Assembly (NCBI GenBank): GCA_964364745.1
Contig: CAYINJ010000005.1
Location: forward strand, 1-32,818
Length of the DNA: 32,818 nt
Source of the DNA: CAYINJ01 sp964364745
GTDB taxonomy: Bacteria; Patescibacteriota; Patescibacteriia; JACRDY01
Direction of reading: 5' to 3'
Part shown: positions 1 to 9,100 of the stretch, piece after piece
Layout: every line of letters starts with the position of its first letter
Position numbering within the stretch: the stretch's first letter is position 1
Notes under the pieces: generated by a model
What the model saw: the letters and a program-made list of their open reading frames with translations, nothing else
The model's database searches: none
What the model was told of the DNA's origin: nothing
Made by a program: the position numbers and the translations under genes

Positions 1-1
1 T

Positions 2-829
2 CGCTTTGACTGGCCACTAACCCTGCCGAAACAAACCTTTCATCTGTTGGCGGATTTGGCCCAAGCGGCCCGCTGGTGGCCACTGGTGGCCAGTACTGGT
101 CTAGCGGTGGCGGGTTGGCAGCTAATCAGTCACCGGCGGGCGCACCCAGCGATTGCCTGGGTGATGGTAATTTTAATTAATGCCGGACTGGTTTATGGCT
201 TCGTGGATTTTTCAGCGGTGATTAATTATGAACAAAGCGCTTACGCCATCCGCATCGCCGCCACCGCTTTACTCTATCTCTGGCCGCTGATGAGTGTCGG
301 GGCAGTGGCGGCAGTCACCGTGCTCCGCCGGCAACGGGCCACGCTCCAAATAACGGCCGCTGGCGTCCTCGTGCTGTTAGCCGCCGTCCACTACTACGCT
401 ATTTTCCCTCATGATGACATTCACACCATTGGCCACGCCTACAGTCCTGGCCCGGCCGATGTGGCGGCGGTCAGACAGATCGAGCAGTTGGCTGGCGGTG
501 AGCCCTATGTTGTTTTGGCCAACCAGGCCGTGGCGGCGGTCGCGATGCAAGAGTTTGGTTTTCGCTACTATCCGACTTCAGCCGGTGAGCTGTTCTTCTA
601 TCCGATTCCGACTGCCGGTCCGCTGTACCAGTTCTATCTAACCGCCATCAATTCTGGCCCCAGCCGCGCGTTAATGACTGACGCCATGAATACGGTTGGT
701 GTTCAGCGGTCCTATCTGGTGGTCAACCACTATTGGACTGCCGCCGCCGACTTAATTGCCGCCGCCAAACTCACGGCTGATGGCTGGCAAGATATTGATG
801 GTCAGGTCACTATTTTTGAATATCGATAA
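2..829 (+). CDS. Polytopic membrane protein, C-terminal part (5' end outside window)
   Basis: The frame is open from base 2 to the stop at 827-829 with no convincing start; a TTG at 47 is in frame but has no ribosome-binding site, so I read this as the last 275 residues of a longer gene. Four hydrophobic segments are visible: near the left edge (WWPLVASTGLAVAGWQLI), AIAWVMVILINAGLVYGF, a segment around TALLYLWPLMSVGAVAAV, and ITAAGVLVLLAAVHYYAIF. A roughly 130-residue soluble domain follows, beginning near PADVAAVRQIEQLAGG. The layout of several helices plus a C-terminal soluble domain resembles membrane glycosyltransferase-like or O-antigen-ligase-like proteins, but I see no catalytic motif in this part and do not assign a function. 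It converges on ftsZ. Confidence 0.75.
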   Translation, partial: RFDWPLTLPKQTFHLLADLAQAARWWPLVASTGLAVAGWQLISHRRAHPAIAWVMVILINAGLVYGFVDFSAVINYEQSAYAIRIAATALLYLWPLMSVGAVAAVTVLRRQRATLQITAAGVLVLLAAVHYYAIFPHDDIHTIGHAYSPGPADVAAVRQIEQLAGGEPYVVLANQAVAAVAMQEFGFRYYPTSAGELFFYPIPTAGPLYQFYLTAINSGPSRALMTDAMNTVGVQRSYLVVNHYWTAAADLIAAAKLTADGWQDIDGQVTIFEYR

Positions 830-853
830 AGCCGCGACGCCGTTCAGACCAAA

Positions 854-884
854 AAAAGCGTCCCGCCTTCGGCGGGACGCTTTT
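854..884. terminator. Bidirectional intrinsic terminator
   Basis: A 14-bp perfect stem (AAAAGCGTCCCGCC, loop TTC, then GGCGGGACGCTTTT) lies between two convergent genes. The A-run on the left arm and T-run on the right arm give a U-tract on both strands, so it can end the membrane-protein transcript on the plus strand and the ftsZ transcript on the minus strand. Confidence 0.92.
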
Positions 885-898
885 CAATGACTACTTGA

Positions 899-2104
899 TT
901 ATTTCATCTGCTTGCGGATGAAGGCCGGGATATCGAGTTCCTCATCATCGGTCACTGGCGAGGCCGCCACGGGGGCGGGTTTGTCTTCGACTTTCTTGCG
1001 ACCAAAGATGCGGACCTTGTCGTCATCATCACTGTCAGTGGGCGGGGCGGTCGCGCCATGATCATGCCGCCCTTCTTCTTCACGTTGTCGAGCGATAAAC
1101 CGACTGGGCTTGTAGCTGGTCAGCTGCCCCAACGTCTCACTGGCCTTTTTACTTTTTTCAAAACCGGTCGCCACCACCGTAATCCTAATCTCGTCGCCGA
1201 GGGCTTCATTGATCACCGTGCCAAAGATGACCTTGGCGTCCGGGTCGGCCGAGCCGGTAATGACCTTGGCCGCTTCATTAACCTCATGCATCGATAAGCT
1301 GTGCGAGCCGGTGACCGTGAAGAGGATGCCTTTGGCGCCTTCGATCGACAGCTCCAGCAGCGGCGAAGCCACCGCTGACTTAGCCGCCTCTAAAGCGCGA
1401 TTTTCGCCCTTACTTTGGCCAATTCCCATTAACGCCGAGCCGCTATCTTTCATAATTGCTTTGACGTCGGCAAAGTCGACGTTGATCAGCCCCGGTACCG
1501 TAATCAGTTCGGAAATACCCTGCACCCCCTGACGCAAAACGTCATCGACGATATTAAAAGCGTCCAAGAGCAAGGTTTTCTTATCAATAATCTGGAGCAG
1601 TCGGTCATTGGGGATGGTAATAATCGTGTCCACCCGCGCCGCTAGTTCTTCGTGACCCTTTTCGGCGATGGCGCGGCGCTGCGCGCCTTCAAAGGCAAAC
1701 GGTTTCGTCACGACTGCCACCGTCAAAGCTCCCGCATCACGGCAAAGTTCGGCGACCACTGGCGCCGCCCCCGTCCCGGTACCGCCACCAAGCCCGCAGG
1801 TAATAAAGACCATGTCGGCGTCGCGGACCACATCACGAATATCGTTTTGATTTTCTTCGGCGGCCGATCGCCCCAAGTCCGGATCCATCCCCGCGCCCAG
1901 TCCTTTGGTGACTGATTTGCCAATATGAATTTTGGTCTGGGCCTGGCAGTAATACAAGGCCTGGACATCAGTGTTGATGGCCACGAACTCAACGCCTTTG
2001 ATTTTGGCCGCGATCATCCGATTCAAAGCCGAGCCGCCGGAGCCGCCAACGCCAATCACTTTGATTTTGGCAAACGTTTCGATATCAGGTTTTACTTCGG
2101 CCAT
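899..2104 (-). CDS. ftsZ: Cell division GTPase FtsZ
   Basis: Tubulin-like GTPase that polymerises into the Z ring at midcell. Visible are the N-terminal glycine loop (IGVGGSGGSALNRM), the GTP-binding signature GGGTGTGAAPVVAEL, the T7-loop region with NVDFADVKAIM that completes GTP hydrolysis in the next subunit, a charged linker, and the C-terminal peptide LDIPAFIRKQ that binds FtsA and other partners. I chose the ATG at 2104 (401 aa, starting MAEVKPDIETF) because the protein then begins close to the conserved core; a TTG 24 bases upstream (2128) would add eight residues and cannot be excluded. Neither start has a clear SD. It is the last gene of the ybeY-ftsA-ftsZ group, has its own extended -10 promoter, and ends before a strong terminator. 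Confidence 0.97.
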   Translation of the reverse strand: MAEVKPDIETFAKIKVIGVGGSGGSALNRMIAAKIKGVEFVAINTDVQALYYCQAQTKIHIGKSVTKGLGAGMDPDLGRSAAEENQNDIRDVVRDADMVFITCGLGGGTGTGAAPVVAELCRDAGALTVAVVTKPFAFEGAQRRAIAEKGHEELAARVDTIITIPNDRLLQIIDKKTLLLDAFNIVDDVLRQGVQGISELITVPGLINVDFADVKAIMKDSGSALMGIGQSKGENRALEAAKSAVASPLLELSIEGAKGILFTVTGSHSLSMHEVNEAAKVITGSADPDAKVIFGTVINEALGDEIRITVVATGFEKSKKASETLGQLTSYKPSRFIARQREEEGRHDHGATAPPTDSDDDDKVRIFGRKKVEDKPAPVAASPVTDDEELDIPAFIRKQMK

Positions 2105-2157
2105 ATGCTGAACACTAATAGTATTCAATTTATCAACAGTCCCGGCATGGTGTATAA

Positions 2158-2166
2158 ATTATACCA
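2158..2166 (-). promoter_or_regulatory. Extended -10 promoter for ftsZ inside a palindrome
   Basis: On the minus strand the sequence reads TGGTATAAT, an exact extended -10 box (TGn-TATAAT); no good -35 is seen. The -10 sits in a perfect 13-base palindrome (GTATAATTTATAC), flanked by a second inverted repeat GTCCCGG/CCGGGAC at 2139-2145 and 2169-2175. Expected transcription start is about 2151, about 47 bases before the ATG. The nested symmetry could be an operator or an mRNA hairpin. Confidence 0.65.
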
Positions 2167-2208
2167 CACCGGGACGAACTCGCGAAACTAGTTAAAATAT
2201 GGGGGGGT

Positions 2209-3459
2209 CTAAGGGCGGAAATTACGGAGCATATCGCGGAGCCGCCCCCCGACCTGGCCGACGCTGGTGAACTTCGACATCCAACCGGATTGTTTGGTGT
2301 GGCGAGTCAGCTGTTCACCCCACGCCACCAGTCCGACGGCCGTCAAAAAGCTTAGGTCCTGGACCTTGTCAATGGCGGAAGTTAAGTTTTGAGCAAAGCC
2401 CAAACAGGCCGGCAGTTTCAACTTGCGCTTGGCCACATCAACCATTCCGGGCAACTTCGCTCCCCCACCGATCAAGACGGCGCCGGCCGGTAAACTGCCC
2501 GAGCGATCCACCCGTTTTAATTCGCCATCAATTTTATCAAAAATTTCTTCAACTCGCGCCTCGATAATTTCAGCGATATATTTACGCGAGACAATACTGT
2601 CATCGCCGGTTAGAGTACTGTCAAAATCATTCAGATTAATTTCATCTTTCTTCAAAATGTCTTTGGCTTCGGCCGCGCCGTAATCAACCTTGATCCGCTC
2701 GGCCGTATCAATGGAGATTCGCAAACCGATGGCCAGGTCGGAGGTAATATGGTCCGAGCCAATCGCCAGCACGGCCGTGTGGACCACATCACCCTCTTCA
2801 AACACGATCACGCTGGTGGTTGACGCGCCGATATTGACCAAGATCACGCCCAATTCCTTCTGGCGATTGGTTAAGACCGCTTCTGATGAGGCCAAAATCG
2901 ACAGGACCAAGTCATCAATATCCAGCCCGGTGCGATAGACACACTTGGTCAAAATTTTAACCTGGCTGGTCAAGGCCTGGATAATCATGGCGTCGACTTC
3001 CAGTCGGATGCCATTCATGCCGACTGGATCTTTGATGTTGGCCTGGTGATCAATAGTAAAGGCCTTGGGGATGACATGCAAAATCTCGTAGTTGGACGGG
3101 GTGGCCACCGTCCGCGCCGCCTCGATCGACCGCTCGACATCTTCTTCGGTGATCTCACCATCACTGCGCGAGACCGCCACGACGCCGCGCGAGTCCTGGG
3201 AAATAATGTGACTACCGGAAATCCCCACCCAGGCGCTCTCAATTTTTACCCCGGCAATTTTTTCGGTTTTTTCGAGGCATTTGTTCATGCTCTTGACGGC
3301 TTCTTCAATACTAACCACCGTGCCTTTGGTAATCCCTTCGGCCGCTACTTCGGCGGCCGCAATGACGTTCAGTTTCTGTTCGGCCGAACGCTGACCGACG
3401 ACCATGCGAATGGAGGCGGAACCAATGTCTAGGCCGGCGATAATATCAGGGCGTTGCAT
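2209..3459 (-). CDS. ftsA: Cell division protein FtsA
   Basis: Actin-like ATPase that tethers FtsZ filaments to the membrane and recruits later division proteins. The 416-residue protein has the phosphate-1 loop (AGLDIGSASIRMVVG), the SHS2/1C subdomain insertion in the first 170 residues, a second phosphate-binding stretch (ILVNIGASTTSVIVF), the adenosine motif VLIGGGAKLPGM, and a C-terminal amphipathic tail (GGRLRDMLRNFRP) suitable as membrane-targeting helix. Length is normal for the family. ATG 3459 is preceded nine bases upstream by a TATAAT box and by no SD, suggesting a leaderless transcript in addition to read-through from ybeY. A 104-base gap separates it from ftsZ. Confidence 0.97.
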   Translation of the reverse strand: MQRPDIIAGLDIGSASIRMVVGQRSAEQKLNVIAAAEVAAEGITKGTVVSIEEAVKSMNKCLEKTEKIAGVKIESAWVGISGSHIISQDSRGVVAVSRSDGEITEEDVERSIEAARTVATPSNYEILHVIPKAFTIDHQANIKDPVGMNGIRLEVDAMIIQALTSQVKILTKCVYRTGLDIDDLVLSILASSEAVLTNRQKELGVILVNIGASTTSVIVFEEGDVVHTAVLAIGSDHITSDLAIGLRISIDTAERIKVDYGAAEAKDILKKDEINLNDFDSTLTGDDSIVSRKYIAEIIEARVEEIFDKIDGELKRVDRSGSLPAGAVLIGGGAKLPGMVDVAKRKLKLPACLGFAQNLTSAIDKVQDLSFLTAVGLVAWGEQLTRHTKQSGWMSKFTSVGQVGGRLRDMLRNFRP

Positions 3460-3468
3460 ACGAGCTGG

Positions 3469-3497
3469 ATTATACTATATGACCGGAGAAAAACCAA
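3469..3497 (-). promoter_or_regulatory. Promoter for ftsA, nearly leaderless
   Basis: On the minus strand TTGGTT (3492-3497), a 17-base spacer and TATAAT (3469-3474) lie so close to the ftsA ATG (3459) that only nine bases separate the -10 box from the start codon. The box overlaps the very end of ybeY. The expected start of transcription is within about three bases of the ATG. Confidence 0.65.
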
Positions 3498-3945
3498 GTT
3501 GACGGAGCATGGTTTGATGTAGCCGATTAAATACCGCCGCTTCACGTCGTGACCGTTCATGATCGTGGCCCAACAGGTGAATCAAACCGTGAATCACCAA
3601 GAGAGACAGCTCGGCCTCGACGGTCTGACCAGCCCGTCTGGCTTGCCGGACCACCTGCGGATAATCAATCACGATTTCGCCCAAGAGGGTTGGCTCACCG
3701 GTCGGCCAATGTCGGTCAGTTTGGGAAAAGCTCAAGACGTCGGTTAAGCCCGGCCGATGGCGATATTGGCGATGCAACCGCGCCATCGTCGTGTCACCCA
3801 CCACCGCCAGCGAAACCGTTTTACCTCGGAGGGGTGGCAACACCCGACTAGCCACCGTGGCAATCCGCGCCAGCAGGCGCCGATTGATCGGCGTTTTGAC
3901 CGTCACCCGGACCTCAAAAGTAAACGCCAACATGGTTGGAATCAT
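3475..3945 (-). CDS. ybeY: Endoribonuclease YbeY (rRNA maturation and quality control)
   Basis: Metal-dependent RNase of the UPF0054 family, involved in 16S rRNA 3'-end processing and ribosome quality control. The zinc-binding signature HGLIHLLGHDH is complete (H-x3-H-x5-H). The upstream family motif LTDVLSF is also present, followed by a GEIVID strand. Length (156 aa from ATG 3945) is usual. A GTG three bases upstream (3948) is also possible and overlaps the preceding stop; an internal ATG at 3933 is a third option. The next gene upstream ends at 3948-3950, so the two are probably translationally coupled. Its pairing with ftsA-ftsZ may simply reflect a growth-linked operon. Confidence 0.94.
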   Translation of the reverse strand: MIPTMLAFTFEVRVTVKTPINRRLLARIATVASRVLPPLRGKTVSLAVVGDTTMARLHRQYRHRPGLTDVLSFSQTDRHWPTGEPTLLGEIVIDYPQVVRQARRAGQTVEAELSLLVIHGLIHLLGHDHERSRREAAVFNRLHQTMLRQLGFSPVI

Positions 3946-3947
3946 CA

Positions 3948-4988
3948 CTATTTAGCAATTTCCACCAAACTATTGATCATCAAGGCAAAGGTCGCGCTAA
4001 AATGCAGCTCTTTTTCCGTCCCGGGGTTATAAGTCAGCGCGTAGACCGTGTTGGTTTTAGCCGACTTGAGATAGACCGTCAACTGGTCGCCAGAGCGCAA
4101 CAGCCGCCAGGTCTTCAGTGTTTCAGCGGTTGGGGCTGGCGCGCTCCCGGTTTTGGGCGCAATTACTTCCTGATACCAGCGATCCAATGAAGTGGTCACC
4201 GGCCCATAAAAGATTAGCTCGATAAAATCAGTGGTAGTGGGCGAGATAAAACTGACGGTCTCGGTGCTGCCCGGCGTATCTAGTCGCCACAGCGCCGGAT
4301 AGAGTATCTGGTAGCCGCTGGCCGTATTACTGTAGAGTTTAACCAAGCCACCAGCGGTTAATTTCTGGTTAATGCCGGTGGCCGAATACCCCGCTTTGAT
4401 CTCTTCACCATCGAGATAGCCGTCCAGATCAGTGTCGGGCTTATTGCGATCGCTCCCATAGAGGATTTCTTCGACATCAGTCAGACCATCGCGGTCCGCG
4501 TCGCGCCCCACGGGTAACTGCAACACCACGCCCTCTAGCTTGACCGGTTGTCCCATTTCGGGGACGGTCGGTGGAGTGGTCGCTGGCGGGGCGGCGGTCT
4601 CACTCCCCTCGCCGACTGTTGTAATCGGCGCCGAACCATTGGCTGCCGTGGTCGGTGTTTCATTGGTGGGGACTAACCCGTCAACCGGCGATGAACTGGC
4701 CGGAGGATTTACTGCGGTGGTCGAGATTGGACTCGGCGGGATGACCACCGTCGGACGATCTTTGGCTGACCAGTCCGTGCTAAAAAATATCACGGCCGCA
4801 ATCACCACCAGCCCACCCGCCACGCTGGCGATAATCAGCCACCGGCGCCGACTCAGGCCGGAATGGGTCGGATTAATATAATACTGCGCTGGCATCACAT
4901 GAATGTCAGAATCATTGATCGGCGACACTATTTCAGCCATTTTTGGCTGGACAGTGGCTGATTGGTTGGCGAATAACGACCAGGGCAT
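3948..4988 (-). CDS. Single-pass membrane protein with TSP3-type Asp-rich repeats and a C-terminal domain
   Basis: 346 aa. A cytoplasmic N-terminus of about 47 residues ends in RRR, followed by one transmembrane helix (WLIIASVAGGLVVIAAVIFF), a Pro/Thr/Ser-rich linker, then two calcium-binding TSP3-like motifs (DADRDGLTDVEE and DTDLDGYLDGEE) at about residues 168-200. A C-terminal domain of about 130 residues starts near SGYQILYPALWRL; the GYxIxYPxxW pattern recalls PsbP-like secreted domains, but I am not certain. The topology is N-in/C-out. It is the largest of three adjacent genes with this plan and the only one with the extra domain. ATG 4988 has no SD; an internal Met at residue 17 (MAEIVSPIND) is an alternative start. 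Confidence 0.85.
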   Translation of the reverse strand: MPWSLFANQSATVQPKMAEIVSPINDSDIHVMPAQYYINPTHSGLSRRRWLIIASVAGGLVVIAAVIFFSTDWSAKDRPTVVIPPSPISTTAVNPPASSSPVDGLVPTNETPTTAANGSAPITTVGEGSETAAPPATTPPTVPEMGQPVKLEGVVLQLPVGRDADRDGLTDVEEILYGSDRNKPDTDLDGYLDGEEIKAGYSATGINQKLTAGGLVKLYSNTASGYQILYPALWRLDTPGSTETVSFISPTTTDFIELIFYGPVTTSLDRWYQEVIAPKTGSAPAPTAETLKTWRLLRSGDQLTVYLKSAKTNTVYALTYNPGTEKELHFSATFALMINSLVEIAK

Positions 4989-5011
4989 AGCGGTTCAGGG
5001 GGGCTCACTAG

Positions 5012-5635
5012 TTACTGAATCGGTGGCGTGGCAAACAGCCGGCCGGCGCCGAGCGGATTATAGCCACCGCGGACTTCTTCGCCGTCGGAATAGCCGTCAG
5101 TATCGGTATCAGAGTTCAGCGGATCGGTCTTATAAATTTGGCTTTCTTCTTTATCAAACAGTCCGTCCAGATCGGTATCGGCTGATTGAGCGTTGGTGCC
5201 CAAGCCGGCCTCTTCGACGTCAGTCAACCCATCCAAATCGCTATCGCGGGGCGGAACGACGGCCATTGAGGGATTAGCGTTGTTGCCAGTCGGCGTAGTA
5301 TTTACCGTTGACGGAGTGCCGTTGGTGGGAGTAAATGTCGGCGCGTTGGCCCGGCTCTGCCACCAGCTATAAGCCGACCAACCGGCTAACACCACAATAA
5401 TCACCACCACGGCAGCGGCCACTAACCATAACCAGCGTTTATGGTCGCCCTCATGACTCATTTCCATGACGCCACTGGTCGGCGGCGGTGTCATCACTGG
5501 TCGAGGAGTTGGCGGTGTGGGCCGCACCGCGGTCGGTGGTGGCCCTGGCGCGGCCGGTGGCGGCGTCGGTCTAGGCGGCTGGGACGTGGTCGGCTCTAGG
5601 GCCGAAAAAATGTCCTCGGGCTGTTGATCAAACAT
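5012..5635 (-). CDS. Single-pass membrane protein with TSP3-type repeats (paralogue)
   Basis: 207 aa. The N-terminal 60 residues are Pro-rich (PPRPTPPPAAPG) and presumably cytoplasmic. A transmembrane helix follows (WLWLVAAAVVVIIVVLAGW), then a Thr/Asn-rich linker and three Asp-rich TSP3-like motifs (DSDLDGLTDVEE, DTDLDGLFDKEE, DTDTDGYSDGEE), and the tail GGYNPLGAGRL shared with the next paralogue. TSP3 motifs bind calcium in well-studied proteins, so calcium-stiffened surface display is likely but inferred. No enzyme domain is visible. It sits 37 bases after the next TSP3 gene and 23 bases before the 346-aa one. Confidence 0.83.
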   Translation of the reverse strand: MFDQQPEDIFSALEPTTSQPPRPTPPPAAPGPPPTAVRPTPPTPRPVMTPPPTSGVMEMSHEGDHKRWLWLVAAAVVVIIVVLAGWSAYSWWQSRANAPTFTPTNGTPSTVNTTPTGNNANPSMAVVPPRDSDLDGLTDVEEAGLGTNAQSADTDLDGLFDKEESQIYKTDPLNSDTDTDGYSDGEEVRGGYNPLGAGRLFATPPIQ

Positions 5636-5672
5636 AGGGGTAGCTATTTAATATGAAAATACTCCAGGCCAC

Positions 5673-6161
5673 TTAATAATACCACAGTTTGCCCGCCCCC
5701 AGTGGATCGTAGCCATTCTTCACTTCTTCACTATCCGAGTAGCCATCCCCGTCAGAATCAGATTTCTTAGAGTCAGTGCTAAATTCTTTTTCCAACGCAT
5801 CGGGCAGTCCGTCCCGGTCAGCGTCAGCGCTGTCCCCGACGGTCGGCCCACCAACCACTGTCGGTGCGCCATCGTTGTCTTTGGTGGGCTGATCGTTAGC
5901 TCCTGCCCCAACCTCGCTGGTCGGTACTGTGGTAACAGGACCCGGTCTGGTCGCCGGCAACGGCGCTTGGTCCCCTTCTACCGTCAGGCTGCTGTCGGTT
6001 ACCACCACCTCACCAGCCATTTTTGAGGCCGAATAGGCCCACCACGCGCCTAAGCCGATAATTACTGCTAACAAACCGCCGCCAATAATTTTGGCGAGCC
6101 GGCGCTGGAAAAAACCAGGCCAATCAAATCGGGGCGGTAATGGCGTGGGCTGCAGATCCAT
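5673..6161 (-). CDS. Small single-pass membrane protein with TSP3-type repeats (paralogue)
   Basis: 162 aa. A short cytoplasmic N-terminus is followed by one transmembrane helix (IIGGGLLAVIIGLGAWWAY, about residues 25-43), a low-complexity Thr/Pro/Gly linker, and two Asp-rich TSP3-like motifs (DADRDGLPDALE and DSDGDGYSDSEE). It ends in NGYDPLGAGKLWYY, almost the same ending as the 207-aa neighbour, which points to tandem duplication. Its ATG lies one base after the stop of the giant gene (TAA-T-ATG), so translation is probably coupled. No catalytic motif is seen. Confidence 0.83.
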   Translation of the reverse strand: MDLQPTPLPPRFDWPGFFQRRLAKIIGGGLLAVIIGLGAWWAYSASKMAGEVVVTDSSLTVEGDQAPLPATRPGPVTTVPTSEVGAGANDQPTKDNDGAPTVVGGPTVGDSADADRDGLPDALEKEFSTDSKKSDSDGDGYSDSEEVKNGYDPLGAGKLWYY

Positions 6162-6162
6162 A

Positions 6163-9100
6163 TTAAGGTAGTGGCTTGGTCGTAAACTCCAGGCGAACCT
6201 TGACTGGATGCGCTAGGCCTGATCCGTCCGGCCCAAACGGTTGCTGCATTTGGAGGTAGATATTGGACCAAGTGCCATCTTTAAACTTGGGTTTGAAGAA
6301 GTCCAAGCTTTGGTTATTATTGTTGTCCTGGCAGGTACATGACAGATTCTGCGTGCCGAGCCAACTCCACGGCCAGGCGGGGTATGGGTTCCAGCCGGTC
6401 GTGTTGGTACCATTGATCCAGTCACAACTGGAGTTTGACGGCCCATAGCCGCGGCCGGGCAAGAAAATGCGATCCAAGAAGTCCTCGAGCTTCACCCCAC
6501 CGAGCGGCAACAGCTCGGTCTGGGTGCCGGAAGCATACCAATTAAAAGCCGTGCCATCCCAGGTGATTCGTTGCTTCGAGGTGTTAGTTTGCGGCGTGAC
6601 CGTTAACTGAATTGAACTGTCGTCAATCACGTCCAGACAAGTGGCCCCGGCGGCACACTGGGAATCGCTAGTGCACGTTCTAATAGAAGGAGAGTCCGAG
6701 CAGATTCCTTGAGTGCAAGTCGCCCCGCCGCTGCACTGGGCATCGCTGGTACAGGTCTGAACGGTGTACGGATCAAAGCTAAAGTCCGAGCAGATTTTTG
6801 GGGCCGCAAATTGCACGCCGAAGTTGGCCGTCCCATCACCTTGATTGACGTCCCACTCCACGACGTGAGTTGATCCGGCTTGGACTGATTTCAATGGTAA
6901 GGGCGAAGGACTGGACTCCGAAACCGTCCCGAAAGGCACGCCGTCAACCGTGACCGTAGCTGAATCACCACCAGCGGGCTCACCAGCACATGGCCCGACG
7001 TGCGCTAACGCCATATTGACCGGCACACAGCCCTCATCAATTTGGCCGTCACAGTTGTTATCTTTTAGATCGCACGCTTCGGTTTGACCGGGGTTAATTT
7101 CGGCATCATCGTCATTACAGTCGACTGGCGCGCCACAAGTGCTGTAGCCGTCGGCATCATTGTCGTACTGTTCGTCAACTACGCCGTCGCAGTTGTTGTC
7201 AATGCCGTCCCAGCAGATTTCATAGCCGACGTTTTCGCTGCTGTCATCACCACAGCAGTTGGTTTGGCCGCCGGTGCCTTTCCAGATATCTCCGCCTTGA
7301 TCAACGCAGCGGAATTGGCAGTCGTCCGCTTCCGTGCCCCAACAGTCGCCGTCACAGGCATCACCGCCGCTGTTGACACAGGTCGGATTACTCCATTGGT
7401 TAGCACAACTCCCATAGACGTCCCGCGCAGTATTGCTGTCCGTATTGGTTTGCGCCGCGTTGGCGGTGGCCGAGCAATTATCCACGGTGCCACAGACGCC
7501 GTCATTGTCATAATCATTGGCCGGATCAGCCGGGCAGACATCACAGACGTCGCCCCCGCCATCAGCGTCCGCATCGGCTTGATCAAGGTTGGCGACATAG
7601 GGACAATTATCGGCAAAGTCGGCCTGGCCGTCTTGATCGGTATCGTTTTGCGAATAACCCGAGAAGTTCTTACATTGGTCAGCGGTAATTTCTTGCCAAG
7701 CCGCGTAGTCCCCCAGCTCTTCAGCCCCACCCGCTTCCCAGAGGTTAATTGAGCTTTGATCATCGAACATGTTTTCCCAGTTGGCCAGGACGCGGGCTTT
7801 TTGGCCATTACTTTCGACGACGTAGAGATAGGCGTAGGACCGCTCCGGACACATGAACTGCAGCGCGGTGTTGTCCCAGCAGGTGGCGCGGTTGAACGGA
7901 TTGACGCAGCCATTGAACTGGTTGAGCGGATCCACCGGCAAGCCGGCACCGAGTTGGTTGCTTAAGGTTGCTTGCCAGGACGGCCAAGTACTATAGGTCC
8001 GCCCGGCGATATAGCTACCGGCGGCTAACAGCGGATAATTACCTTGCTGTTGATAGTAACCCCCCAATAACGACCGCACGTCATGAATGTCGGCGGCGCG
8101 AAAAACGTTGCGGGCGGTCTTGGTTTTGGGGTTATCACAGTAGACGGCGGCACTGGTCGTGCCTTTATCACAATACGGCTGGGCGGCTGGACAATCAGTA
8201 TTAACTTCACAGATCGGGCTGGGATTGCCATTGGGCTGGGTGACATCAGCCGAACAGCGATAACACTGGAAGTCACTGTCACAGCCGCTGGTGTTGCCTG
8301 CGACATCAACCATCGGCACGCCGCCGCGGACACAGACCCCACTGGCATCCATGTAGGCCGCGTTAATATTGAAGCGCAGGTGACTCAACAGTTGATTATA
8401 GATGTTTTGAGTGTCGGCATTGGCTCCTTCGTTGGCCGAAGCAATATACATGTTGGTGAAGAGTACCCCATCCGGATAGCTGCCTAAGATGCCGCCAGCC
8501 ACCCAGTTGCCGGCGTTGACGTACGTCGCGCTATCCGTCTGGACCGCGCGATAGTCATCGATGGTGGCCGGTTTGGCGGTCCCATTAAACCGTTGCTTAA
8601 ACCACAAGTCCGGCGAGATGTGCTCGCTGTTCTTTTCGACACTGAACAAAATCGCGTCATTACTGCCATTAACCTCATGGCCCCGGAAGTCGGCTGATCG
8701 TGGTAAGAGCCAATGCCGCAACGGGGCTGACCCACCCGGGCTGGGCGGTTGAGCGACGGAAAATGGCGGGAACTGCAGGGCGGGCAAATCATCAGCCAGA
8801 TTCGGCAGACAGGGGCCGTAATCGACCGGGATGTCGTTTTGGACCACGCGACAATCACCATCCTGCTGACAGGTCAATGGCTGCGTCAATCCTAGCGTGC
8901 CGGCACAGAACAAATTGTCCGAGCCACTGTCCCGACAATAATAAGACCGGAAATTGGTCGGGTAGGCGGCCTGATTGAGAATGTTCTGCGGCAAAATTGA
9001 CTCCTGGCTATCGGCAAACGCATTGGGCTCGAAGTTGCAAGTTGCGCCAATAGTACAGTCGGCGTCAATCTCGCAAGCCGTCACATCATTTGGGCCATAG

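Noticed and set aside
2105..2128. TTG start for ftsZ adding eight residues
   Set aside because: The ATG at 2104 places the start close to the conserved FtsZ core; the TTG has no SD. It is kept only as an alternative.
7084..7752. 222-codon plus-strand ORF opposite the giant gene
   Set aside because: It is a shadow of Asp/Asn/Cys-rich repeat codons on the other strand; composition is simple (Val/Ile/Ala/Thr-rich), it matches no family I know and has no promoter or SD.
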